DNA of 64,000 nt from Methylocystis sp. L43 (GCF_015709525.1 NZ_JADNRA010000018.1:27296-91295), one strand, 5' to 3'; shown: positions 52,860-62,224, counted from the stretch's first letter. Notes: generated from the sequence alone by a model not told the origin. Numbers and translations are program-made.

Positions 52860-53339
52860 TCAGGCCCTGTGATACGGGTGTCCTGAGAGTATCGTCATTG
52901 CTCGATAGATTTGTTCCGCCGCAAGAATGCGCGCCAGCTGATGCGGCAGCGTCATCGCGCCGAAGGAGAAAACCGCGGTCGCGCGCGCGCGGACGCTCTC
53001 GTCGAGGCCCTCGGCGCCGCCGATCGCAAACCACAGCGCCTTGCAGCCCCTGTCGCGTTCGGTGGCTATGAATTGCGCGAAGGCTGCGCTCGTCTCCGCC
53101 CTGCCCCGTTCGTCAAAAGCCGCAAGTCGGGATTCCGCGGGCAGCGCCGTAAGCAGTTCGATCGCTTCGCGCGATGACCGCTCGGCGCTGGAGGAGGCCT
53201 TGCTCTCGTCGATCTCCTTGAGTTCGAGACCTTCGAGGCCCAGCCGCCGCAAGGCGCGGATGCGCTCGGCGTAGCGGGCGAAAAGCTCTCGCTCGGAACC
53301 CGCCCTCAAGCGGCCGACGCAGATCAGTCCCAGTTTCAT
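52860..53339 (-). CDS. rlmH: 23S rRNA (pseudouridine1915-N3)-methyltransferase
   Basis: RlmH methylates pseudouridine 1915 of 23S rRNA. The 159-residue SPOUT protein has KLGLICVGRLR, ERELFARYAERI, the knot loop LWFAIGGAEGLDESV and the C-terminal SFGAMTLPHQLARILAAEQIYRAMTILSGHPYHRA, all conserved. ATG 53339 gives the normal length; the frame extends upstream. It follows rsfS, as in most bacteria. Confidence 0.96.
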   Translation of the reverse strand: MKLGLICVGRLRAGSERELFARYAERIRALRRLGLEGLELKEIDESKASSSAERSSREAIELLTALPAESRLAAFDERGRAETSAAFAQFIATERDRGCKALWFAIGGAEGLDESVRARATAVFSFGAMTLPHQLARILAAEQIYRAMTILSGHPYHRA

Positions 53340-53407
53340 CCGACGCCCGGCGAGACGAGAAGCGAGATGGACAAGCGATCCCAAGGGCGCGCTTGCGTCC
53401 GCTTCCG

Positions 53408-53836
53408 TCAGACCAGGCGAATCTCCACCGGTCGGTCGCCGCCCCACATCTTTTCAAGATTGTAGAACTGGCGCACCTCGGGACGGAAGATGTGGACGAT
53501 GACGTCGCCGGCGTCGATCAGCACCCAGTCGCACTGGGCTAGGCCTTCGACGCGCGGGGCAACGACGCCCGCCGCCTTCAGCGCCTTGATCGCCTTGTCG
53601 GCGATGGCGCCGACATGCACGGTCGAACGGCCCGTCGCAATGATCATGTCATCGGCGAGCGCCGTTTTTCCACGCAGATCGATGGAGACGATGTCCTCGG
53701 CCTTGGTTTCGTCCAGGCTGGCGAGAACCTTTTGCACGATTGAGCCGGTCAATTGGGCGCTTGCGCCAATTTCCGGTCGGAGCGGACCAGGAGCCGCACC
53801 CGGATGAACACCTGTCGACAGCGTTGCAACCCTCAT
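53408..53836 (-). CDS. rsfS: Ribosomal silencing factor RsfS
   Basis: RsfS binds L14 and blocks subunit joining when nutrients are low. The 142-residue protein has the core ADDMIIATGRSTVHVGAIADKAIKALKAAG, VEGLAQCDWVLIDAGDVIVHIFRPEVRQFYNLEKMWG. I take ATG 53836; the first ~30 residues are variable and a shorter start is possible. It lies 68 bases before rlmH in the same direction. The usual nadD/proA neighbours are not here. Confidence 0.93.
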   Translation of the reverse strand: MRVATLSTGVHPGAAPGPLRPEIGASAQLTGSIVQKVLASLDETKAEDIVSIDLRGKTALADDMIIATGRSTVHVGAIADKAIKALKAAGVVAPRVEGLAQCDWVLIDAGDVIVHIFRPEVRQFYNLEKMWGGDRPVEIRLV

Positions 53837-53936
53837 GCTTCGCGGCCCAAGGCCCGGAAGAGAGCCCGCCGCAACACAAGGATGGGGCTCTTGCCGAAAA
53901 ATTGCAATAGAAACTGCGGGGTTGCCGAGCCCGGCA

Positions 53937-53968
53937 AAGAAAAAAGCCCGGCTCAAACGCCGGGCTTT
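53937..53968 (-). terminator. Rho-independent terminator upstream of rsfS
   Basis: The stem AAAGCCCGGC/GCCGGGCTTT (53943-53952 and 53959-53968) has loop TCAAAC. Leftward it is followed by a strong T-run (GGGCTTTTTTCTTTG). It ends transcripts entering from the right; the nearest known leftward gene there ends 291 bases earlier at 54259, so a small RNA in between is possible. Confidence 0.8.
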
Positions 53969-54258
53969 GGAAGGCGGTTCGGGCTAATCGAGAGGCGGGA
54001 GGAACCTCAAAGCCGGAACATGGAAATCATAATCGATTTACGCCGAAAGCGTAGGACGAATTTGTCGACTCGCCATTCGGCCGTGCAAAAAGCGGGGAAA
54101 AACTGCTGAATTCGTGCCGCGAGAGGCGCGCGGCAGCGCCCGATTCGGCTAAGTTAACAAAGCGTTGCAAAGCGCATCAGTCGGCCCAGTGCTCAAATTG
54201 CAACACATGTCAAGTTTGTCGCCGGAGCCCTGCTTTCGCCGGTCACTTTATGGCGAAA

Positions 54259-55236
54259 TCATGGAATTAGGACCATGGAGCCGCTAGTGGCGCGTGATTC
54301 GAGCGCGGCGTGCACCCTGGCGGCGTCGGCAAGCGGAAAACGCGCCGGCTCGGCGATGGTCACGAAGCCTCGCTTCACCGCATGGACGAGATCGTCCATC
54401 ATCTCCTCATAGTCGCGCCGGCGGGCGATATGGGTGAAAAGCGAGGGGCGGGTCGCATAGAGCGATCCTTTCAGCGCCAGAAGGCCGAGATCGAAAGCCG
54501 CAATCGGACCGGACGCTGAGCCGAAGCTGACGAACATGCCGAACGGCTTCAGGCAATCGAGCGAAGCCGGAAACGTCGCGCGCCCCACGCCGTCATAGAC
54601 GACATCGCACAGCTTGCCCTTGGTGAAATCGCGCACTCGCTCGACGAAATTTTCCTCGCGATAAAGAATCGTGCGCCGCGCGCCGGCCTCCGCCGCGATC
54701 TTCGCCTTTTCAGGAGAGCCGACGGTGGCGATCACTTTGGCGCCCAGCGCATTCGCCCATTGGCAGAGGATCTGCCCCACGCCGCCGGCGCCGGCATGGA
54801 CGAGAACGCGATGGCCTTTCTCCACCTTGAACGTCCTGCGCAGCAGATATTGCGCAGTCAGCCCTTTCAGCATCATCACCGCGCCTTGCTCATAGCTGAA
54901 GGATTTCGGCAGATGGACCACTGAGCCTGCGGCGATGTTGCGCGCCTCCGAATAGCCGCCAAGCGCGCCGACATAAGCGACCCGATCCCCGACCTTGAAG
55001 TTCTTCACATTCTCGCCGACGGCGATCACCTCGCCGGCGCCTTCATGTCCAGGGATGAACGGATAGTCCGCCGGATAAGCGCCGGTGCGGCGGTAGACGT
55101 CTATGAAATTCACGCCAATGGCGCCGTGGCGGATTTGCACGTCGTCAGCGGTCGGGGCCGGCAGATCGACGTCTTCCATGACGAGCGCATCCGGCCCGCC
55201 GGGCTGATGCACGCGAATCGCCTTAACCATCGACAT
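54259..55236 (-). CDS. NADPH:quinone oxidoreductase (zeta-crystallin type)
   Basis: This 325-residue protein is a medium-chain dehydrogenase/reductase without the catalytic zinc. It has IGVNFIDVYRRTGAYPADYPFIPGHEGAGEV, VLVHAGAGGVGQILCQWANALGAKVIATVGS with the NADPH loop and VVYDGVGRATFPASLDCLK. These match QorA-type quinone reductases. It starts within the end of the phosphatidylcholine synthase gene (14-base overlap), so the two are probably cotranscribed, though a functional tie is not known. Confidence 0.92.
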   Translation of the reverse strand: MSMVKAIRVHQPGGPDALVMEDVDLPAPTADDVQIRHGAIGVNFIDVYRRTGAYPADYPFIPGHEGAGEVIAVGENVKNFKVGDRVAYVGALGGYSEARNIAAGSVVHLPKSFSYEQGAVMMLKGLTAQYLLRRTFKVEKGHRVLVHAGAGGVGQILCQWANALGAKVIATVGSPEKAKIAAEAGARRTILYREENFVERVRDFTKGKLCDVVYDGVGRATFPASLDCLKPFGMFVSFGSASGPIAAFDLGLLALKGSLYATRPSLFTHIARRRDYEEMMDDLVHAVKRGFVTIAEPARFPLADAARVHAALESRATSGSMVLIP

Positions 55237-55936
55237 TTCCTTTCGCGATCGCGCCGCCCTCGCGAAAAAGCGGCAAAGCGAGAAAATAGCATCCCGTCGC
55301 GACCAGAGCCGTCTTTACCAGGACGGAGGCCGCCGCAAGATCCTGTGCGACCGCCGCAACAGCCGCCGCGCCCCAGACGGCGGTGACGACGAGCGTCACA
55401 GGCCGCAGCCGCTTAACGCGCAGCGGATGAACAAAGGCCACCGGAAGGAACATGCAAGCCGCCATCATGACAATCAGCGTGAGACTCGCGGCGGCCGGCG
55501 GCCGCAGCACGAGAAGATAGAAGACCACGATGTTCCAGAGCGACGGAAATCCGCGAAACCAGTAGTCGGCCGTCTTCATTCGCCGATCCGCGAAATACAG
55601 CGCCGAACAGGCGCAGACCGCGGCGCAAACGGGCGCAGCGAGCGCTGGGTCCAAGAGGCCGGAGCGCCACAGCGCCACAAGCGGCGTGACCACATAGTTG
55701 AGAAAGTCGACGACAAGGTCGAGCGCGGCGCCGTCGATGAAAGACGCCGTTTCAGTCACTCTGAAATGCCGCGCCAGCGTTCCGTCGACGGCGTCGACGA
55801 CGAGCGCTGCGCCAAGCCAGGCGAACATCGCCGCAAAGCGGCCGTCCGCCGCAAGGAACAGCGCGATCAGGCCGAGCGCAGCGCCGCTCGCCGTGAACAG
55901 GTGAACAGAAAGGCCGATGAGGCGAGAAGACGTCAC
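55223..55936 (-). CDS. pcs: Phosphatidylcholine synthase
   Basis: Pcs joins choline directly to CDP-diacylglycerol to give phosphatidylcholine in the inner membrane. The 237-residue protein has about eight hydrophobic segments and the CDP-alcohol phosphotransferase motif, here DGTLARHFRVTETASFIDGAALDLVVD (positions about 49-75; all the required DG-AR-G-D-D residues are present). VHLFTASGAALGLIALF and FPSLWNIVVFYLLVLRP are features of the Pcs branch. It overlaps the following quinone reductase gene and is divergent from the UbiH-family gene. Confidence 0.88.
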   Translation of the reverse strand: MTSSRLIGLSVHLFTASGAALGLIALFLAADGRFAAMFAWLGAALVVDAVDGTLARHFRVTETASFIDGAALDLVVDFLNYVVTPLVALWRSGLLDPALAAPVCAAVCACSALYFADRRMKTADYWFRGFPSLWNIVVFYLLVLRPPAAASLTLIVMMAACMFLPVAFVHPLRVKRLRPVTLVVTAVWGAAAVAAVAQDLAAASVLVKTALVATGCYFLALPLFREGGAIAKGNVDG

Positions 55937-56066
55937 GAGGCGCGGCGACCGGAGAAGCGGGACGTCAGCCTACCACCGCCCTCGCGCCGAGCCAAAGTCG
56001 CCCTGCTCGCGTCCTGCTCGCGCTCCGAAGACTCTCCCGCTATAACAAGCGAAGGAGACGGATGAG

Positions 56067-57344
56067 ATGACAGCGGCGCACGAAAACATCAGATCGGACA
56101 TTCTCGTCGCCGGCGCCGGGGCGACCGGCCTTGCAGCGGCTCTGGCCTTCGCGCGCGGAGGATTCAAGACGACGCTCGCCGGGCGAGTTTCGCCGCCGCT
56201 GCCAGGCCGCACCGTCGCCTTGTTCGAATCGTCCGTCCGATTTCTCGATGCGCTCGGCGCGCTGGAGCGCGTCAGAGCGCGCGGCTGCGCCGTCGAAGCG
56301 ATCCGCATGATCGACGACACCGATCAGTTTCTACCGGTGCCGGAACTCAGCCTGCGGGCGCGCGAAATCGGGCTGCCGGCGCTCGGCGTCAATGTGTCGA
56401 ACGACGACCTCGTCGCGATCCTGCTGGATCTTTGTCGCGGCCGCCCTGAGATCGCGTTCGTCGACGCCGACATCGGGGATTATGAATTTAACAGCGACGG
56501 CGCTGTCGCCATTCTCGCAGACGGACGGCGGCTCCAGTCGGACTTCATCGTTGCGGCGGATGGGCGTAACAGCCGCGCCCGCGCGGTCGCCGGCATCGAC
56601 GTGAAGGAATGGACCTATCCGCAGATCGCGCTCACCATGATGCTGCGCCACGAGTTCCCGCACGAAAACGTCTCGACGGAATATCACACGCGCTCGGGCC
56701 CTTTCACGCTGGTGCCGCTGCCCGCGCGAGAGGATGCGCCGAATCGTTCGAGCCTCGTCTGGCTGATGAGCGTCGCCGACGCGCGGCGGCGTCTCGCCAA
56801 GCCTCGCGAAGAACTCGAATTTGAAATCGAGGATTACGCCAAGTCTGAACTCGGCGCGATGCGCATCGAAGGCGACATCGGGCAGTTCCGCATGGGCGGC
56901 ATGCAGGTGTCGAAACACGCCACGGGCCGCCTCGCGCTCGTCGGCGAGACCTGTCACATCTTTCCGCCGATCGGCGCGCAAGGATTGAACCTAAGCCTGC
57001 GCGACGTCGCCGATCTTGAGGATTGTCTCGCCAGCGTCGATCTCAAGAACCCGCGCGAATTGTCGCGGGCGCTGGCGCGCTACGACCGTCACCGGCGCGC
57101 TGACATCGGCTTCAGAACGCATGGCGTCGACCTGCTCAACCGGTCGCTCATCATACCCTATCTGCCGGTGGATTTGCTGCGCGGCGCGAGCTTTATCGCC
57201 ATGGCGGCGCTCGGGCCGCTGCGACGCGCGGTCATTCGCGAGGGCGTGTTGCCGCATCTCGTTTTGCCGCGCCTGATGCGGCGGCCGGCGCAGAAGCACG
57301 AAGTCGGCGGCGCTCCGCGTGGGCGCGCCGGCCTACGATCTTAG
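56067..57344 (+). CDS. UbiH/UbiF/Coq6-family FAD monooxygenase
   Basis: This 425-residue flavoprotein should hydroxylate the aromatic ring of a ubiquinone precursor. It has the FAD-binding loop ILVAGAGATGLAAALAFARGG, the middle DG motif VAADGRNSRARAVAGI and the C-terminal FAD motif LVGETCHIFPPIGAQGLNLSLRDVADL. In place of the usual GDAAH the motif reads GETCH, with the His kept. Which ring position it acts on is not predictable. It is divergent from pcs. Confidence 0.9.
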   Translation: MTAAHENIRSDILVAGAGATGLAAALAFARGGFKTTLAGRVSPPLPGRTVALFESSVRFLDALGALERVRARGCAVEAIRMIDDTDQFLPVPELSLRAREIGLPALGVNVSNDDLVAILLDLCRGRPEIAFVDADIGDYEFNSDGAVAILADGRRLQSDFIVAADGRNSRARAVAGIDVKEWTYPQIALTMMLRHEFPHENVSTEYHTRSGPFTLVPLPAREDAPNRSSLVWLMSVADARRRLAKPREELEFEIEDYAKSELGAMRIEGDIGQFRMGGMQVSKHATGRLALVGETCHIFPPIGAQGLNLSLRDVADLEDCLASVDLKNPRELSRALARYDRHRRADIGFRTHGVDLLNRSLIIPYLPVDLLRGASFIAMAALGPLRRAVIREGVLPHLVLPRLMRRPAQKHEVGGAPRGRAGLRS

Positions 57345-57380
57345 AGGCTGCGCTTGAGCGCCGCCGCTTCTAATGCGGCG

Positions 57381-57890
57381 CTACTTGGCTGCAATCTTGA
57401 TCTTCTTTTCTTCCTTCTGAGACTCGGGCATTTTTGGCAGTTTGATTTTCAGCACCCCCTTTTCGAAATCCGCCGTGATCTTGTCCACATCGACTCCCTC
57501 GGGAACCCGAAAAGCGCGGCGGAAGGAGCCATATCGGCGCTCGGAACAGTAATAGCCTTCCTTCTTCTCTTCTTTCTCTTCGCTCTTTTCGCCCGAAATC
57601 GACAATACGCCGTTCGCAAGCTTCACATCGACGCTCTTTTCATCGAGCCCCGGCAGTTCGGCGGTGATTTCATATCCGCCGTCCTTTTCAACAAAATCGA
57701 CGGGCGGACCCGCTGACCACTGCGACATCATCCGTTCGAACGGTTGAAAGTCGGCGAGGTTTCGGCGCGATGGAAAGTCATCAAACAGGCGATCGAATTG
57801 CCGCTGGAAGGATTCTAAAGGGCGCCAATCGAAAACGCCGGAAGCCTGCGTGGATTCTCTTGCCGCTGGCAGCTTGCTTTGTTCGGCCAT
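57381..57890 (-). CDS. Hsp20-family small heat-shock protein
   Basis: The 169-residue chaperone has an N-terminal arm (VFDWRPLESFQRQFDRLFDDFP), then an alpha-crystallin domain (PPVDFVEKDGGYEITAELPGLDEKSVDVKLANGVLSISGEK) and the C-terminal GVLKIKLPK, with a Lys/Glu-rich tail. It is closer to plant-like class Hsp20 than to IbpA. ATG 57890 has GAGGGAGATCAGC upstream. No RpoH-type promoter or ROSE-like thermosensor stood out upstream. Confidence 0.92.
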   Translation of the reverse strand: MAEQSKLPAARESTQASGVFDWRPLESFQRQFDRLFDDFPSRRNLADFQPFERMMSQWSAGPPVDFVEKDGGYEITAELPGLDEKSVDVKLANGVLSISGEKSEEKEEKKEGYYCSERRYGSFRRAFRVPEGVDVDKITADFEKGVLKIKLPKMPESQKEEKKIKIAAK

Positions 57891-57985
57891 GCTGATCTCC
57901 CTCGTCACGGACGATCGCCACGCAACCGAAAATTCAGCAACGATGGCGCTGACGATCGATCTGGAAACGTTAGGGAAGTGGAGCG

Positions 57986-60900
57986 TTAGAGGTGTGACTT
58001 CAAGCCGCGAGTTTGCGCCACTTTGTCGCGATCAAGCTCGTCGAATTCTCCGAGCGCCAACAGTCCTGCGTCTCCACCCGAAGACGCAGTGTTGATCGTC
58101 AGCGTCGTCTCGTGAAGGAATCGCAGGAGATAATCCGGCCCGCCCGCCTTTGGCCCGGTGCCGCTCAAGCCGAACCCGCCGAAGGGCTGGCTGCCGACGA
58201 CCGCGCCGATCATGTTGCGATTGACGTAAATGTTGCCGGCTGACGCTTTGCGCGACAACGCGCGAATGCGCTGTTCGATGCGCGTATGCATGCCGATCGT
58301 GAGCCCGTATCCGACCGCCTCGATGTCCGTGAGAAGTTGCGGCAGGCGATCCGAACGCCACGTCGCGACATGCAAGACCGGTCCGAAGATCTCTTCCTGC
58401 AAATCCTCGACGCGATCGAGTCTGACGATATGCGGCGCGACGAAAGTTCCCGTCGAAGGCGCAACGCCAGCGTAAAGAATTCGCCCGGCTGCGCGCTGAC
58501 GCAAAAGATAGGCGTCGAGTTTGTCCTTCGCCTCGGCGTCGATCGCCGGGCCGACATGCGTGCCGATCTCGCGCGGATCGCCCACGCGCAACTCGCGCGC
58601 AGCGCCAATCAACGTCTCCAGACAGGCAGGCGCAATCTCCTCTTGCACACACAAGAGCCGCAAGGCTGAGCACCGCTGGCCCGCCGATCGGAACGCAGAC
58701 GTCATGACGTCGTCGACGACCTGTTCGATCAGCGCCGTCGAATCGACAATCATCGCATTGATCCCGCCCGTTTCGGCGATGAGCGGCGCAATCGCGCCAT
58801 CTCGCTCGGCGAGCGTGCGATTGATCCGCTGCGCAACTTCGACCGAGCCGGTAAAAACGACGCCGGCGGTCAGCGGATTGGCGATAAGCGCGGCGCCAAT
58901 CGCGCCATCGCCCGGCGTAAATTGCAGCACATCCTTCGGAACGCCCGATTGGCGCAGGAGGTCGATCGCCATGGCGGCGACGAGCGGCGTCTGCTCGGCG
59001 GGCTTGGCGACGGCGCAATTTCCCGCGACCAGCGCCGCTGCGACCTGGCCGATGAAAATCGCGAGCGGGAAATTCCAGGGCGAAATGCAGATAAAGACGC
59101 CGCGTCCATGCCGGCGCAGGACATTGGCTTCGCCGGTCGGGCCCGGCAGCGGCATGTCGGCGCAGAGAATTCGCGCCTGACCGGCGTAGTAGCGGCAAAG
59201 GTCGGCCGCCTCGCGCACCTCGGCGAGCGCATCGTCGAGAGTCTTGCCGCCCTCGCTTTGCAACAAGGCGATCAACGGCCCACGCCGCGCCTCAATGAGA
59301 TCGGCCGCGCGTTCGATCATCCGCGCCCGCGCCGCGAATGGAGTCCTGGACCATTCAGGGAAGGCGCGCGCCGCCGTCGCAATCGCAGCATGCGCCACAG
59401 CTTCATCCGCTTCGACGACGTGACCGACAATGGCTCCGTCGATCGGCGACAGGACCGGGCGCGCCGCAGCCCGCGACTCGACGCTCGGTCGTGCGTCAGG
59501 CGGCGGAGCCGGCGCGCGCGTCTCGTCGATCAGCGCCGCAAGCGCAGTCCGATCGCCAAACTCCACGCCTTTCGAATTGGCGCGTTGCGGCAGGTAAATC
59601 TCGCTCGGCAGCGGAAGACGCGGATGACGCGCGCGATTTGGCGCGCCGAGCGCGTCATAAGGGTCCGCGACAAGCGCGCTCTCCGGCGTCTCGGGATCGG
59701 CGGCGCGCGCGACGAAAGAGGAGTTGGCGCCGTTCTCGATCAAGCGCCGCACGAGATAGGCGAGAAGATCGCGGTGCGGACCGACCGGCGCATAGATTCG
59801 AACCGCGGCGTCGCTCATTTCCGCCAGCGACTCATAGAGCGACTCGCCCATGCCGTGCAGGCGCTGAAACTCGAAGTCGCGCCGCCCGCCGGCCATCGTC
59901 AGAACGGCGGCGACGCTGCGCGCGTTATGCGTGGCGATTTGCGGGAAGAGATGCGGTTGATCAAAGAGCCGCGCCGCGCAGGCGTCAAAATTGAGATCGG
60001 TCATCGCTTTGCGCGTGAACACGGGATAATCGGCGAGACCGCGCTCCTGCGCGCGCTTGATTTCGCTGTCCCAATAGGCGCCCTTGACGAGACGCACCAT
60101 GAAGCGCCGATGGTTCGCTTCCGCGAGCGAGGCGACATAGTCGATCGCAGCCATCGCGCGCTTCAGATAGGCCTGCACCGCGAGCCCGAATCCGTCCCAG
60201 CCGGAAAGCGACGGGTCTTCGACGACGCGTGCGAACACGTCCAGCGAAAGTTCGAGTCGATCCGCCTCCTCCGCATCAATGGTGAAAACGAGATCGCGCT
60301 CTTTGGCGAGGCGCGCGAGGTCAAGCAACCGCGGCGGCAACTCCCGCAAGACGCGTTCGCGCGAAATCGCCTCATAGCGCGGATGCAGCGCAGAGAGCTT
60401 GATCGAAATTCCGGGGCGCATAGGAAGGCCGGAACTCCCGGCCGAGGCGCCGATGGCGTGAATGGCGTGGGCGTAGGCCGTAAAATAGCGCTCGGCGTCT
60501 TCCGCCGTCCGCGCGCCTTCGCCAAGCATGTCATAAGAGAAGCGCTCGCGCCGTCCCTGCTCCCGTCTGATCGCCGCTTCGATGGTTTCGCCAAAGACGA
60601 AATGAGCGCCCATCAGCCGCATCGCCTGACGCGCGGCGGCGCGCAGCGCTGGCAGGCCAAGACGCCGCGCGAGGTCGGCGACGAGCCCGCGCGGCTCCGT
60701 GACGTCGACGATACGCGCCGATAATCCGAGCGCGAGGGCGCAGGCCTGAATGAGCAGCGCGTCGCTCGATGTCTCGTGATGGGAGAAATCGCCCTCGGCG
60801 AGCTTATCCGCGAGGAGTTGGTCGGCCGTGGCGTCGTCGGGGACGCGCAGCAGCGCTTCGGTGAGCGCCATCACCGCCAGACCCTCCCGCGAGGAGAGGG

Positions 60901-61102
60901 AGAATTCGTGAAGGAAGTCTTCGACGCCGCCAAGCGGATCACGTTGTGCGCGAATGCCGCGCACGAGCCTCAGCGCAGTTTCCTCTACGACCCGTTGCGT
61001 CCCGGCATCCGGACGCGAACCGAGGAAGGCTTCAGCGAAGCTCTCGTCGGGGGGCGCGTATGGCGCCGCAAAGGGCGCAGGCCGATGGTGTTCTCGATTC
61101 AT
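57986..61102 (-). CDS. putA: Bifunctional proline dehydrogenase / P5C dehydrogenase
   Basis: PutA oxidises proline to glutamate in two steps, with FAD then NAD. The 1038-residue protein has the proline dehydrogenase domain (about 150-450; SIKLSALHPRYE, FMVRLVKGAYWDSEIKRAQE, ATHNARSVA) and the aldehyde dehydrogenase domain (about 520-1000; SPWNFPLAIFIGQVAAALVAGN, ETGGINAMIV and the catalytic Cys in SAGQRCSALRLL). No ribbon-helix-helix DNA-binding domain is present at the start, so it is the enzyme-only form. Length suits the shorter alphaproteobacterial PutA. Confidence 0.95.
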   Translation of the reverse strand: MNREHHRPAPFAAPYAPPDESFAEAFLGSRPDAGTQRVVEETALRLVRGIRAQRDPLGGVEDFLHEFSLSSREGLAVMALTEALLRVPDDATADQLLADKLAEGDFSHHETSSDALLIQACALALGLSARIVDVTEPRGLVADLARRLGLPALRAAARQAMRLMGAHFVFGETIEAAIRREQGRRERFSYDMLGEGARTAEDAERYFTAYAHAIHAIGASAGSSGLPMRPGISIKLSALHPRYEAISRERVLRELPPRLLDLARLAKERDLVFTIDAEEADRLELSLDVFARVVEDPSLSGWDGFGLAVQAYLKRAMAAIDYVASLAEANHRRFMVRLVKGAYWDSEIKRAQERGLADYPVFTRKAMTDLNFDACAARLFDQPHLFPQIATHNARSVAAVLTMAGGRRDFEFQRLHGMGESLYESLAEMSDAAVRIYAPVGPHRDLLAYLVRRLIENGANSSFVARAADPETPESALVADPYDALGAPNRARHPRLPLPSEIYLPQRANSKGVEFGDRTALAALIDETRAPAPPPDARPSVESRAAARPVLSPIDGAIVGHVVEADEAVAHAAIATAARAFPEWSRTPFAARARMIERAADLIEARRGPLIALLQSEGGKTLDDALAEVREAADLCRYYAGQARILCADMPLPGPTGEANVLRRHGRGVFICISPWNFPLAIFIGQVAAALVAGNCAVAKPAEQTPLVAAMAIDLLRQSGVPKDVLQFTPGDGAIGAALIANPLTAGVVFTGSVEVAQRINRTLAERDGAIAPLIAETGGINAMIVDSTALIEQVVDDVMTSAFRSAGQRCSALRLLCVQEEIAPACLETLIGAARELRVGDPREIGTHVGPAIDAEAKDKLDAYLLRQRAAGRILYAGVAPSTGTFVAPHIVRLDRVEDLQEEIFGPVLHVATWRSDRLPQLLTDIEAVGYGLTIGMHTRIEQRIRALSRKASAGNIYVNRNMIGAVVGSQPFGGFGLSGTGPKAGGPDYLLRFLHETTLTINTASSGGDAGLLALGEFDELDRDKVAQTRGLKSHL

Positions 61103-61136
61103 TCGCCATGGACCCTACCGCGCCCGCAGGGCCCGA

Positions 61137-61352
61137 TCAGATCTTGTCGCCTTCCGCTCCCGGCCGTACGCAACGCCACTTGGTAACCGTCAGTTGCGGG
61201 TGTTCGCCGCACCATTGAGCGATATATGGCATCGCCTGCATCATGCAATTGCTGGTCGAGCCCGTGGTCGATTCGAGGACGAGCTTGCGCTCATCGCAGG
61301 CGGCGGGCTGCGCCAGCGTGCAGACAGTAAGGATGAGTTCGACGAAATTCAT
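61137..61352 (-). CDS. Small conserved Cys-containing protein downstream of fhcC
   Basis: The 71-residue protein begins with a short hydrophobic stretch (NFVELILTVCTLAQP) that may be a weak signal or anchor, then five Cys in all (VCTL, AACDE, NCMMQAMP, WCGE, WRCVRP). The pattern -CMM-AMP...W...HP...V-KW-C- recurs in small Hyphomicrobiales proteins without a known role. ATG 61352 has AAGGAG 6 bases upstream, and part of that ribosome binding site lies in a hairpin (61361-61404). It follows fhcC by 62 bases. Confidence 0.72.
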   Translation of the reverse strand: MNFVELILTVCTLAQPAACDERKLVLESTTGSTSNCMMQAMPYIAQWCGEHPQLTVTKWRCVRPGAEGDKI

Positions 61353-61360
61353 CGCAATCT

Positions 61361-61404
61361 CCTTGCTAAGCGCCCGCTCCAGGGCGTTTCGCTTCTTAGC
61401 AAGG
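61361..61404 (-). promoter_or_regulatory. Hairpin overlapping the ribosome binding site of the gene after fhcC
   Basis: The arms CCTTGCTAAG (61361-61370) and CTTAGCAAGG (61395-61404) pair perfectly over 10 bases, with a smaller CGCCC/GGGCG hairpin inside (61371-61386). On the leftward mRNA the 3' arm contains AAGG of the AAGGAG ribosome binding site (61359-61364). The stem would hide it, or may act as processing signal or partial terminator at the end of the fhc operon; no T-run follows. Confidence 0.6.
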
Positions 61405-61414
61405 GTAATGCCCG

Positions 61415-62224
61415 TCAGTCGGCGGTCAATATCTCGCCCTTGCCATAGACCGCCGTGTCGCCGCCATAGCGGCGCAGCCTGCGCGACAGGAGATCGGCGG
61501 CGGGGGCGCTATGATCCCTCAGAGAACGTGCGAAAAGCCGTGCGAACGTCAGCTCATGCGCGCCGCAGTCGACATAGGTCGAACCGAAGCAGCCGCCGCG
61601 CGCGAGCACAATCGAGCCGCGCTTGTTGAGATAGCCGACGCGCCCCTTGGCCTCGCCCACAACGAGGATCGTGCCGGCGATGACGCGTGCGCCGAGATCT
61701 TCGCCGGCGTCGCCTTCGATGACGAGAATGCCGCGACGCAGCCGGTCGCCGGCGCGTGCGCCCGCCTTGCCGCGCACGATGACGCGCCCGCCGGCCATGC
61801 CGGCGAGTTCGCCCGCGAGCGGACCGGCGAGGAAATCGCCGACGTCGCCCTTGATCTCCAACTCGGCGCCGAGATTGCCCGAGGCGGCATGCGGGCCGGC
61901 GTTTCCGTCGACGGTGATCCTGCCGCCCTTGGCGAGACGGCCGCACTGCGCCCCGACGTCGCCTTCGACATGAATCTCAAAGCCAGGCAGAAGCTTCGCG
62001 CCGAGAAGATCGAAACGCGAGGAGCCGCCCTCAAAGCGAACAGTCTTCAGTTCGCCTTCCGAGACTTTGAAGAGGTCGCCGACTTTCGTCGAAATGCGCG
62101 TCACGCCGATCTCGATCGCTTCGATCTGCGCGACGGATTTTCCTGCAAGGCGGTCGGGCGTCAGCGCCGAGAGATCGACGCGCTGCGGCGGCTCCTGGCG
62201 AAGCGTGAAGGTAAAGGGCTTCAC
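61415..62224 (-). CDS. fhcC: Formyltransferase/hydrolase complex subunit C
   Basis: FhcC is the subunit of the Fhc complex related to archaeal formylmethanofuran dehydrogenase subunit C and to the C-terminal domain of glutamate synthase. The 269-residue protein has the repeated G-x-x-G-x-x-x-G beta-helix pattern (VEGDVGAQCGRLAKGGRITVDGNAGPHAASG, GDVGDFLAGPLAGELAGMAGGRVIV). The start overlaps the fhcD stop by 4 bases. The complex releases formate from formyl-tetrahydromethanopterin in C1 oxidation. Confidence 0.94.
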   Translation of the reverse strand: MKPFTFTLRQEPPQRVDLSALTPDRLAGKSVAQIEAIEIGVTRISTKVGDLFKVSEGELKTVRFEGGSSRFDLLGAKLLPGFEIHVEGDVGAQCGRLAKGGRITVDGNAGPHAASGNLGAELEIKGDVGDFLAGPLAGELAGMAGGRVIVRGKAGARAGDRLRRGILVIEGDAGEDLGARVIAGTILVVGEAKGRVGYLNKRGSIVLARGGCFGSTYVDCGAHELTFARLFARSLRDHSAPAADLLSRRLRRYGGDTAVYGKGEILTAD

